Below, piece by piece: positions 54,457-64,000 of a stretch of 64,000 nt of DNA. Origin of the DNA: Chamaecyparis obtusa (taxonomy: Eukaryota > Streptophyta > Pinopsida > Cupressales > Cupressaceae). Every line of letters starts with the position of its first letter. The first letter of the stretch is position 1. The position numbers and the translations under genes were made by a program. Location of the stretch: assembly GCA_027943335.1 (NCBI GenBank), contig BSBK01001113.1, positions 732,501 to 796,500 of the forward strand, given 5' to 3'. The notes beneath the pieces are model-generated. The model was given only the letters and a program-made list of their open reading frames with translations. It searched no databases and was not told the origin of the DNA.

Positions 54457-56244
54457 CTATTCTTGAATTTGGAAAAAGAAACTCTTACCTCTATCATAAA
54501 CTTGATTTTGATCATGCAATAGTATGCATCTTTTTAAAGTAAGATCATCCCTTTTACCAATTACATTAATTTTAACTTTGCAATTTATTTTCTGAAATTT
54601 TCCATTGTAGTGGATTTGATTACCTTTTTCACCTTGTAATTCATTTTTTAGAACGACATTGTTCCTGATTAGTAAATTTTGTAGCATATTTTCCTTATAA
54701 CTCTTTCCTTTTGGAATATTTGTATCGTGAAAAATAATATGTGAATTAGGTTGCCCTAATTTCTCATAGTTATCCTTTGTGCCACATTGTACGAATATTT
54801 CATCCTCCAACATTTCACCTTCCCTGCATACTATCTTTGGACATACATTACCTCTAGGAAAAAGTAATATTCTAATTTCTCCCATACTATATTGTACTCT
54901 TGAAAAATATAAATTATTTTTAATTAACTTTTCTCCTATTTCTTCAAACAAAGGGTTCATAAATATAGATAATTTATACATACCTCCATGAGGACTTACC
55001 TCTGGTTCCTTAGGTGTTCCATCACACAAGAGCTTATCTCCAAGAGTATGGCAGTGTATGCCAAAAGACTTTTTCCAAAAGCTACCATCTTCATGAATAT
55101 TATTTATTGCATTTTCGTCCTATACATGTGTTTCATTCTGCAATATTTTTCCCTCACTATCAAGGAAATTTGAAGAATTTTTAGAACCTTTCACAAGAAT
55201 ATTTCCTTCCTGAATTATTCCATCCATTTGAAATTTATTTTCCATTTCATCAAAATGTATTGATTCACCTTCATAGTCTGGAGATATTTCATTTATATCA
55301 CATAATGGATTAACATATGGTCCATATCCAGAAAATTCTTCATCCTTTTCAAAACCATTCATAAACATATTTCCTTCATCAGATGTTTCACTCCTTTGAG
55401 ATTTTATTTTATCAAATATAACTTGATCATGTCCATCTTGATGATTATAGGAAAAATTTAAACCATTGTTTTGAACATACTTATGATATTCAACATCCAA
55501 CAAATCTGAAATTTATTCTGTAGTGAGGTGATTTTCTTCCTCACCATCATGGCCATTGATACCTATCTCCATACAAATATTACCATGTATAGATTCTTCT
55601 TCAACCTAATTTGACTTTTCTTGTTCATTTGAATCTAGAATATCATTAGGTTTTTGTGCCCCTTTTGTAACTTTATCATTTTCTTCCATTACATCTTCGT
55701 ATACAATTTTAAGAATAAGCTTTACCTGCTCACGAGTTACTCCTAAACTGTATATTTTGTTTAAAAAACTTGGCCTGATATCAGAAGGTAGTTCACTGAA
55801 GATATCCATCATCCTCATAAACAAACTCACCACATTTTTATTATCATACCGTTCTAAAGTAATAAATGCATCCAAGGGAGACATATATGATTCATCCCTA
55901 TCATGGAATACATCAAGGAACCATTGTTCAAACTGTATCCATGATGAAATGCATTGTGCAGGTAATGATTCATATTTTTCCCTTGCATTATTCTTTAGTG
56001 ACCATGCAAACAACTTCATGGCATCATCTTTTGTATGGATCTTATAATTATCTTGGAATATATGAAACACATCCAAATGATCAAGAGCTGATTCATCATA
56101 ATCTCCATAAAATTCAGGAACCCTCTGTGAAAGTTGTAAAAATAATTCATTAGAACTGCATTGAAACTTTCTAAGATCCAAAGGCTTGATATCAATGAGA
56201 ATCAAAAACCTTTTGAAATTTTTCTTGAAAGGAAAATTTATCAT
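54457..56244 (-). pseudogene. LTR-A gag with unknown C-terminal extension
   Basis: One minus-strand frame of 596 codons runs from the ATG at 56242-56244 to 54457, with only about three stops. Residues 25-160 carry a Ty3/gypsy capsid pattern: QRVPEFYGDYDESALDHLDVF, MKLFAWSLKNNAREKYESL, SSWIQFEQWFLDVFHDRDES and a closing helix. The rest, about 430 residues, is Asn/Glu/Lys-rich (FMNPLFEEIGEKLIKNNLY, GEIRILLFPRGNV) and unrecognised. No zinc knuckle, protease or RT follows. The gag would form the particle; enzymes would have to come from another element. Confidence 0.7.
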
Positions 56245-56438
56245 CCCTTCTAGGCTATCTTCCTATCTCCTTCTGAGTTTTCTCCCTCAATAGAGTCACT
56301 AACTGAAATGCTTTGTTCAATAGAGTCACCACCTTCTTCATAAGAAGGATAAAATCATATAACTAATTCTGAATTCCGTCTCCAGTAGAGTCTCACAACT
56401 GTAACCAAAGATTCTGCAAACATCTTTCACTGATAGCG

Positions 56439-56456
56439 TCCCCAACGGAGTCGCCA
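56439..56456 (-). other. LTR-A primer binding site
   Basis: On the minus strand TGGCGACTCCGTTGGGGA, a common plant gypsy primer site, lies three bases from the 5' LTR edge at 56460. Confidence 0.8.
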
Positions 56457-56459
56457 ATT

Positions 56460-58864
56460 TGTTGGTGCTCAAAAACGTTGGATTGTTTTGAGGCCAATTG
56501 ATAGGCACAAACAAGTACCACTGCAATTCTGACTCGATCGAGCCAAGGCTAGTAGGGCTAAATCAAAAGTGTGTTCAAACTGCGCAAACACATGCACAGA
56601 CAAAAACAATTTCTTCCAAAGGGGTTAACAATCCTTGGAGGAAAAACAACCTAATATCCTAATTGTTAGATAGTTTGAAATCTAAACTAAAGCTTGAAAG
56701 TAATGCTAAACCTAATTGTATGCTTTATGAAAAAGATAATAGATATATATGAAAATTACAAAAAGAATGAAAATGACAATTACAAATGAAATAAGATCAG
56801 TGTCTGTTGCCAAAATTGGGAATAGAGTCAATTACATTCAATCATACGTATAGACGGAGACGGTTTTAAGGAACTCACTCCTATAAAGCGAGACCATCAT
56901 CCTACTGGCTTCAAATGAAACAAAAAATTTAAACAACTCATACAATTAGTCCTATGGTTTTTAACCCAACTTAAAAGCCCGAGAGGAATAATAATAGGTT
57001 CTCAGACCATGTTACTGATATCCAAATTGTATAAATTAATCATAAATAAATGCATCAAAAAGAGAACACAGTAGGATACCCTGGTTCACAGAGTAATCTG
57101 AAAAACTAATTGAAAATAAGAAACTATATTAACCTTAAGGCATAAACACTTATATGATATTTGCACTTGAGATTTTGGACATTATATTCAAATCTGTAAG
57201 TTATGAGGGTTTTCCAATTTTTTGACGTGATATTGATTGTGTCAATTATTTGCAATACGAACTAATATAAATATATTTCCCAACGGTTCTCTGTGAAAGG
57301 ACATACCCTTTCACAGGACCTAATCCTAGCAACTAACCCTAAAAATACATACTAAACCATAATAATAGTTTTTAGGGAAATATTTCCTGTACAATTAACC
57401 TCATTCTTCTTTAGGTGCTTTGTGCATTAATAATCCAATTTTTAAGCTCCTACACAAAATGCCTAACATTAGGTAGTATTAAGAAAATAAAAAAATCATT
57501 ACATGTATAAGGTTTTCATAAAAACTATTTATTATTCATTCATTAATAAAAGCTAAATTCATGCCATGCATTATGCATGTATTTGATAAATAAAATGGGA
57601 AAACAAAAATTAAAAATTAATTATTATGTTACCCACATTAACATAAGAATTCATAATAATAAGACAATATTTAAAGTATCAAATCAAATATGACATCATG
57701 TTTTAGCATTTTACTTTTATTTTCAAAATAATACATAATGCATTTGTATGAATTTATTTTTAAAATATGTCTATAAATATAATGCAATGTAATATAGAAA
57801 TGTTAAAAATATTAAGGTGAAATATTTTACAATTCACCCTCAAAGGGGGTATTTTACCCTAAATTCATGATTTCACTCAAATAATTTTGACATAGGGCAA
57901 ATGCAAATTCAATAACCAACCTAATATTAATGATATTTTTAATGTAAAACCACATAGAACCTGCAAGATAAAATTATTGAAGTTAAGAATACAATATGGT
58001 GAAAATACCAAATTACATTTAGGGATATGAAAACTAAAATTAGCATCAAAAAATATTTAGAAACCCTAAAACATAATAATATTTATCACATACACATTTA
58101 CTTGAGTAAAATATAAATTAAGATTAAAAACAAATATATTAGTAACCACAATAATTTTACAAAATATAAAACTTCTATCATACACACAAAATATTCATTC
58201 CTTTAATAATTTATTTCAAAGGAAACAAGATTACTTCAACTTATACCTTTATTTACAACTACACTGCCAAGGAATAACATAGAGTAACTGGTAGGAGTAG
58301 AGTCAGGTAGTTAGGTAGGAAAAGGGATGGGTTGAGAGGTCGAGTGTTCAACTCCCTCTCCCCATTCTTTTTCCTAAAATAGGAAAATAAATAATTCATG
58401 AGAAAATAATATTATTTCACATTGATTTGAAAAAGTGATTAAGGAAAAGATTACTCCCTGTGTAAAAGTTGTATTAACTTCTCACTTGCACGTAAAAACA
58501 AAAATAAATAAATTTCTCCTCCTAATCCTCTCGAAGAAAATAAATAGACTAACTGGTTAGGGGGTAGGAGGGTAGATAGGTAGGACGGTCGGCTTGAGAG
58601 GTCGAGCGTTAAACTCCCTCTCGCCATCTTTTTTATCATTTTTATAATTACTTTTTTATTTCAAGAATATAAATACATTTAACACATTGAAATAAAAATT
58701 TTAAGTCTTGCTCATAAATATATAAATGGAACAATAATAATCATTAAGGCCCTTTTAATTGTTTAATTTTTTGAAAATAGGGAGATAATATTAAATTTTA
58801 AATAAATATTTTACTTCCCTGATAATTTTATATATATTTGGGTCTGAATTTTCAGGTGCCAACA
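56460..58864 (-). repeat. LTR-A 5' LTR
   Basis: This uninterrupted 2405-base LTR includes a roughly 345-base block (56630-56975) missing from the other LTR. On the plus strand it begins TGTTGGTGCTC and ends GGTGCCAACA. It serves as an empty-site control for LTR-B. Confidence 0.9.
58264..58632 (+). repeat. tRNA-like modules in LTR-A 5' LTR
   Basis: Two modules (58264-58365 and 58535-58632) each run from AGAGTAACTGGTAGGAG or GACTAACTGGTTAGGGG, past TAGGTAGGA, to a B-box-like GTGTTCAACTCCC or GCGTTAAACTCCC and a CTCTC-C tail. They resemble a tRNA-derived SINE head present twice. No complete tRNA fold is claimed. Confidence 0.5.
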
Positions 58865-58869
58865 CTACC

Positions 58870-60726
58870 TTGATCACGTGCTGGCGTAATCTGGTGATTT
58901 TTGTGATTATGAAAAGGAATACCCAAAACCCCATAAAGAATCATAATTGCCTTTCAAGCGTGTGGAGAAATATTTGTCCGAATCGGCAGACTTACTTGGC
59001 TAACAAGGACATTAAGTGTAGCCCTGGCATTATTGCTAATAATGGCACCTGGAGATCCATTAGATATTGTCGTATAGAGCTTGTCTCCCAAAAATTCACC
59101 CTAGGCCAGTCTTTTGAGTATAACCTTCTCTCAAAATGGCCAAACCAAAACAACTGGTTTTATACTATCTGTCAAGAAGCTCGGGCCTTTGGTTCTCAGG
59201 ATATTCTAATGCAGGTGATCCAGAGTATTGACATGGGAGGCAACACCCTTTGCATCGAATCAAACAAGATCGATGAGACCTTCACCTCTGACCCTTTGGT
59301 GACCCACTATTCTAGAGAGAGTGATATTTGGGGTTTTATGGACCACATGAAAGGTGGGCATGATGAGCGAATATCCAAACAATTCATCTCATCCTGGAAT
59401 AATAGGAGTGTCTTGGCTGGTGGCATCCATTTCTAGATCAATGAGGAGGTCATTACTAAGGCGACATGCCTCTCTATGGAAGGGAGAAAGTATAAAAAGA
59501 CCAGTCGAACACCTAATCCTACTAGTCTCAACCAGTTCTTCAGGGAGGGAGAGAATCATGTCAAGAAGCAAGGGGGTTTCAACCGGGAAGAGCTTCCGGA
59601 GTTGTGGCCCAGGCTTTGTCTCATTGTGATGAAATATTTCACCCTCGAAGGTAAGTTTATGGTGTTCTACTACTACCACTTACCTTTTCTGAATCAAATT
59701 AGAAATAAGGACTTAATTTCCATTCCCTTCTACCTCCTGCATTCCATAGAAAGTAATATTTTGGATACTAAGGAGAACCCTAATAAATCAATCCCTATTC
59801 TCCATTAGGGCCTCCTTCTCTATATTTACCACTTCCACAAGGCTACCTACCCTATGCCCCAACCCCCCGATTATCCAAGAGGTTTCCTAGGAGGATTCCC
59901 CATCCAAAACTGAAAACCCCACTCACTCCACCTCCCATTCCATCTAGGTTATCCAAGAGTTTGATCTTGTTCCTAAAGAGGGTAGAACTCACAAAAACTA
60001 TGTAAAAAACCCTTTCAATAGGAGGGAAGAGCAGGAGGAGTCTCATGTCTCTGAATCTTTAGAGACTAAAGATCGGAAGGAATCTGATAGTACTCCTGAG
60101 AGCCCAAAAAATAGAGGTTGTTGGAGAGCCAGGTCAAGCTAGAAGTGGACTTAGGTGGCTCGGGTCACTAAAGGTCTAACAAAATTGTGAAGGAGCAGTG
60201 TAAAACTAGAATTTTGGAAGCGGTCTCTAGAGAGAAGTCCCTGTCTGAAAAAGATTCTCACTCCACTGAGTCCATGAAGGGCTCTTCTGATGATCACATG
60301 AGTCCAATTAGGGCTGGTAACATTCCCCCTCCCAACACTCAACAAACCATGGAGACTCCCCACCCTTCCCCACCTCTGACTTTACCCCATGATCACCAGA
60401 ACAAGCCCTCTACTACTGAGCACAAATCCAGGGTTATGGCTGGCAAAGACAGGCTTAAAGGCACCCTCAAGTTGAGGTTTTCTGATTTCGACAAAGAGAT
60501 TGCTAACATCAATCAGGACTTGCAGGATCTAAAGCTTCACTATATGATGACTAACAAATTTGTGCTGAAGGTCATGCATGCTTCGGCTATGACCTTTTGC
60601 ACTGTGCAAGAAAAGCTAGTGGGCAGTAGTCTGGAGGTGGATGAGGACAATAAGGATCTCTTCCTATTCCTGTAGGAGGAGTGGGCCAGGACCCTGATGT
60701 CCAAACATTTGGGTGGAAAGAACTAG
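58870..60726 (+). pseudogene. LINE-II ORF3, copy 1 (unknown protein, ~631 codons)
   Basis: The first 12 codons (ATG at 39885-39887) lie left of LTR-A; the frame resumes here without shift. The first 188 codons are open, one TAG stands at 59434-59436, and the frame is open again to 59808. Two later frameshifts reach a 162-codon block at 60187-60675, and the end is LGGKN-stop at 60724-60726. The N-terminal half includes NNGTWRSIRYC, WGFMDHMKGGHDERISKQF, GGIHF-stop-INEEVITKATCL, RKYKKTSRTP.PTSLNQFF and KYFTLEGKFMVFYYYHLPFL. The middle is Ser/Pro-rich. The end has KGTLKLRFSDFDKEIANI and MTNKFVLKVMHASAMTF. Every block aligns with copy 2. No catalytic motif is recognised. Confidence 0.8.
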
Positions 60727-61064
60727 TTGCTGGTGCTCATGAGGTTTTTATTTTTGTCTAGGCTTGGCCCTCAGTCCCCCTGTTTTGATTCCAGTTTTAA
60801 GGTTATTTTTCCTAGTCCTTGGTATAACCCTACGTGGCTTATAACTATTATTTTAATTGCAACTATTCGCTTCAAATACTCTGGTTTAATCTATTTGAAA
60901 AGTACTGCGGTGTTTGTTTTTTATAGAGGCAGATTAGACCTATTTTTTCTATTGTTAAACTGCTCTTGAAATGCTTATGACTAGTGCCATTAATATGTTG
61001 TTAATGCGCCTCTAGTCCCTTTGTACCTTGGGCCAGCACCCTCTTGTTTCTTTTATCTATCAAA
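60727..61064 (+). other. LINE-II copy 1 3' untranslated tail
   Basis: A T-rich stretch ends in GGGCCAGCACCCTCTTG, then TTTTATCTATCAAA, directly before the 17-bp duplication. Copy 2 ends with the same block. This conserved end is probably the site recognised by the LINE RT. Confidence 0.8.
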
Positions 61065-61081
61065 AACTAGATTAAACACAA
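61065..61081. repeat. 17-bp target-site duplication of LINE-II copy 1 (right)
   Basis: Exact repeat of 35172-35188. Confidence 0.9.
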
Positions 61082-62373
61082 CTCAAATATGATTTAATTG
61101 GATGCAAAGGATATTTAGAATGATCATGAATGAAAAAAGTGATTCTTTTACAGTTGTAGTTTTTTTAGCTGTAATAAAAATTAAAAAATGACCAGGTCAA
61201 ATAAAAATATATATTTTATTAATCATTTTAATTCCAAATAGAGGACATGATACAAAAGGTGATTTCAGCATTGTCCCACTCATTAAATTTAGATATAAAC
61301 AAAAGGTTAATCATGAATTCAGTCTTTAGAGTTTTGTTACTATGCTTTCCTATTCATGGGTATGTACCCATGGCCATCCAGTCTAGGTACTCCTAGTAAA
61401 CCTAAGACTCCGATTTTGTCCAAGGCATGTCTTAGACATTTATAGGGAGAATCCTAGGCATACACATGGAAAACACTAAAAAAAAAACTTTTTTTTATAA
61501 GAATAGATTTTGAGGATAACCAATAGCTCATGCTTTTATTTGAAATCAAGTTTTTTCAATTTTCTTTAAATAAAAGTTTTTACTTCAAATTGCAGTTGAG
61601 CTCTATAATTTTTCTTCTCATAAATATATTAGAGGCTTTTAACTTATCTTGAACATATGACTTTTGAGCAATATCTATGTCAAACATTTCCAAAATAAAC
61701 TTTGAATTTGTATCTTATAAACATTGCTTGTTGAAATGGACTTTCACAATTTGCGCATTAGACCCCAAATTGAACTAATCATTTAATCAAGAAGTCATCT
61801 AATATGCACTGTTAGAAATCATAAATATTTGACAACATACTCAACTCAAAGATATACGTAGGCATTAATACAAAAAATATAGCTACAACCAAAATAGATT
61901 CCTCATCAAATGGTTCTTTGGTTCCTTAGTCTTTGGCTTACTTGATGTTGATTTTTATTGATGGTTTAACATATATGAGATATATTTGTAGTTATTGAAT
62001 CATTCATAATCACTGGATAATTAAAATTCTTTGTTTCATCAAATGTTCATGAATCATAGCTAGAAGACCATATTTTTTATGACATTATTTCTATTTAATA
62101 CATATATTATTTTGTTTCTCATTTTACTTGAATATTTCTATATTAAATTTATTGTTAATATATTTATGTGTTTAAACTTCAGATTTTTACAATCATATTA
62201 ATATTTTCTATATATTATAGAACTAAAAAATAACCACTTGGGTGAAAATATTGTTGAACAATAGTTCACCCAAACTAGCAACATACTTTAGAGTAGATCA
62301 ATGTCTAGTTTAAGTTCTTTAAAGAATTAATCATGCATAACAATACATTAACAACTAATGTTGAAAGTCTAGC
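61082..62373. other. AT-rich spacer
   Basis: No gene, repeat family or RNA is recognised on either strand. Confidence 0.4.
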
Positions 62374-63044
62374 TCCCTGGCCTTACTCCCAAAATTAATG
62401 TCTTCTTCTGGATTTTGCTTCAGAACCGCATCCTCACTGTTGATAATCTTATTAAGAGAGGTTTATAGATCCCCAGCAGGTGTGTGTTATGTAGATGCCA
62501 AGGTGAGTCTGTGGATCACCTGTTTCGCCATTGCTCTTATGTCTGCAAGATCTGGTAGTTTCTCCTTTCTGCTCTTGGGCTATCTTGGTGTTTCCCCTCA
62601 TCTTTTCTAGACCTTTTTACTCAACGGGCCTTTCCTTTTGAGAATACTGAATCTCATAATTTTTTCTCTTGGGTTCTACCGCATCTCTGTTGGGGAGTGA
62701 GGAAAGAGCGTGACAGTCATATTTTTCGTGATTGTTGTGCTTCTCCTAAAATAATCTTTGAAAAGATCCACCATGCTTAAAAGAAAACTTTATTTTCAGT
62801 GGTGAAACTAACCCTTTTATAGGTAAAGACCAGAATGCTAACCCTAAGAAGAGTATAAATAAAAGATAGAATTGTACCTAGAGTTTTCCCTCTGAAGGTT
62901 TGTCTAAGGAAAACTTTGATGGTGTGGCTAAGGGAAATCCAGGAAAGGTGGGAAGTGGTGGAGTGATCAGAAATTGCTATGGTATTGGGACTGCTTCCAT
63001 CACTATCCATCTTGGCACTCAAACTAACCACTATGTTGAAGCTG
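62374..63044 (+). pseudogene. LINE ORF2 scrap: zf-RVT and RNase H start
   Basis: The plus strand reads LALLPKINVFFWILLQNRIL, TVDNLIKRG, CVLCRCQGESVDHLFRHCSYV and later RKERDSHIFRD, the zinc-binding region after LINE RT. After frame breaks RNase H begins ENFDGVAKGNPGKVGSGGVI and HLGTQTNHYVEAE. It stops abruptly at 63044, where gypsy integrase sequence begins. RT and the rest of RNase H are absent. Confidence 0.75.
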
Positions 63045-63580
63045 AAGATTTCGCAGAACATTTGAAGAACATCCATGAGGAAGTGAGGAAGCACATTACC
63101 AAGATGATTACATAGTATAAGGCTAGGGAAGATGAGAAAAGGAGACATAAGTAATTTAAGGTTCAGGATGAAGTCATGGTTCATTTATAGAAGGAGCGAT
63201 TTTCAATAGGTACATATAACAAGCTAAAAATGAAGAAGTTTGGGCCATGTAAAATACTTAAGAAGCATGATTCAAGAAATGCCTATGAGGTAGAGTTTCC
63301 TACTGAGTTGAATATTTCACCAATATTTAACATTTTAGATTTGACAGAGTATCATGAAGGGGGTGTTGAAGATGAGATCACAGAAGCACAGTGGAGTATT
63401 CCAGCAACTACTTCAGCTATCAAGGAGATTGAGGATATACCGGATAGTCATGTTGGTAGAAGCACAAGGAAAAATACATATGAAGAATATTTGGTCAAAT
63501 GGAAAGGATGACCTGTTGAAGATTCATTATGGTTGACAAGAGAGGAGGTTAAGCATCTTGGTTTTCCTTTGCACACCTGA
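63045..63580 (+). pseudogene. Ty3/gypsy chromovirus integrase C-terminus with chromodomain
   Basis: The frame reads DFAEHLKNIHEEVRKHI, then after stops FKVQDEVMVHL-stop-KERFSIGTYNKLKMKKFGPC, KILKKHDSRNAYEVEFP and ISPIFNILDLTEYHEGG, the C-terminal domain of plant gypsy integrases. A chromodomain-like tail follows: EIEDIPDSHVGRSTRKNTY, EEYLVKWKG, then a stop and PVEDSLWLTREEV. Chromodomains direct such elements to chosen chromatin. The integrase core is missing, replaced upstream by LINE sequence. Three or more stops are present. Confidence 0.85.
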
Positions 63581-64000
63581 GACGTGATAGGGTCACTTCT
63601 CAAATTACCCCGGGTGTCTAATGTAGGAGCATCCTGGGTGTAAGGGAAATCTTGCATCACCCCAAAATATTTCTGGTTTCTTTTCAATAAGGGCTATCTA
63701 GCAGAGCTCTTATTTATGGAAACTTACTATTTTTAGTAAGTTGGTCATGCAAGCTTGGAATGTTCTAATTTCATAGGTGGAGGTTCATCTTAGTCATATC
63801 AACCTACCAGTTGCGTTTCATTGTCATATCATCTGTATTGGTGAAGTTATTAAGGTTTTTGGGTACGAAATATTTGAGCTCAATTTTGAAGGCCTTGGAG
63901 GCTCTAGATCGTGATCGACCCCTGACTAATTGGAGCTTGCGCGAGTTAGGCACTGTAGATTAGGTCCTGTCATTTCTGAAAAGTGGTTATAATAGCCAAA
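63581..64000 (+). other. probable gypsy 3' region, unresolved
   Basis: After the chromodomain stop near 63580 no coding is seen. The 3' LTR of the chromovirus should lie here, but its start cannot be fixed without a second copy. The window ends inside it. Confidence 0.35.

Larger units (their letters stand above)
39921..58864 (-). mobile_element. LTR-A: gag-only LTR retrotransposon in LINE-II
   Basis: The minus-strand element has LTRs at 56460-58864 (5') and 39921-52112 (3', itself interrupted by LTR-B). Termini are TGTTGG...CCAACA. The target duplication is CTACT (39916-39920) against CTACC (58865-58869), one base diverged. The primer site TGGCGACTCCGTTGGGGA lies just inside the 5' LTR. The internal part (52113-56459) holds a gag-type frame, an unknown C-terminal extension and a PPR gene fragment, with no pol. 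LINE-II ORF3 continues in frame across the gap. Confidence 0.85.
35189..61064 (+). mobile_element. LINE-II copy 1, split by LTR-A
   Basis: Between the 17-bp duplications lie the end of ORF1 (35189-35676), ORF2 (35673-39884), the first 12 codons of ORF3 (39885-39920), the LTR-A insertion with one target copy (39921-58869), the rest of ORF3 (58870-60726) and a 3' tail (60727-61064) ending GGGCCAGCACCCTCTTG. Without the insertion it is about 6.9 kb, 5'-truncated within ORF1. Copy 2 (10279-13337) confirms the order RNase H, ORF3, tail. Stops make it inactive. Confidence 0.9.

Noticed and set aside
58276..58365. A functional tRNA gene
   Set aside because: Only box-like words are present; no full cloverleaf or anticodon arm can be built by eye.

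Overview
The window looks like accessory DNA from a large plant nuclear genome, probably a conifer or other gymnosperm. It is AT-rich and almost wholly made of decayed retroelements nested in one another. They use plant-type primer sites (initiator-Met tRNA and the TGGCGCC/TGGCGAC types) and plant LINE domains (DUF4283, endonuclease, RT, zf-RVT, RNase H). Host traces belong to plant families: an S-domain lectin receptor kinase, a pentatricopeptide-repeat (PPR) protein and an At4g19950-like membrane protein. The species assignment is inference. I see no rRNA, tRNA gene or CRISPR, and no complete host gene.

Layout. 1-5.3 kb: spacer and a collapsed Ty3/gypsy element (gypsy-1) carrying a 70-bp minisatellite. 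5.3-10 kb: a LINE ORF1 scrap, a gypsy gag-protease remnant and a receptor-kinase domain, all on the minus strand. 10.3-13.3 kb: a 5'-truncated LINE (LINE-II copy 2, minus) with a 13-bp target duplication. 13.4-17.9 kb: spacer with one exon of a membrane-protein gene (+) and a PAN-domain scrap (-). 17.9-31.3 kb: LINE-I (+), split by LTR-C (20955-27567, minus). 31.6-33.5 kb: 5' end of an S-domain lectin gene with tandem repeats upstream. 35.2-61.1 kb: LINE-II copy 1 (+), bounded by a 17-bp target duplication and split by LTR-A (39921-58864, minus), whose left LTR is itself split by the young LTR-B (40332-50451, minus). 62.4-64 kb: a LINE scrap fused to a gypsy integrase/chromodomain tail.

How the parts relate. 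Each nesting level can be checked by a short target duplication, which gives the order LINE-II, then LTR-A, then LTR-B, and separately LINE-I, then LTR-C. LTR-A, -B and -C keep LTRs and priming signals and carry long reading frames, but none has a recognisable reverse transcriptase, so all look non-autonomous.

Most notable: both LINE-II copies carry a third reading frame of about 630 codons after RNase H. Its start codon abuts or overlaps the ORF2 stop. In both LINE families seen here the ORF1 stop and ORF2 start overlap as ATGA. The N-terminal half of this third frame resembles, by eye, the N-terminal half of the long frame in LTR-C, so one uncharacterised domain may be shared by a LINE and an LTR element. 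All alignments were made by eye without tools.
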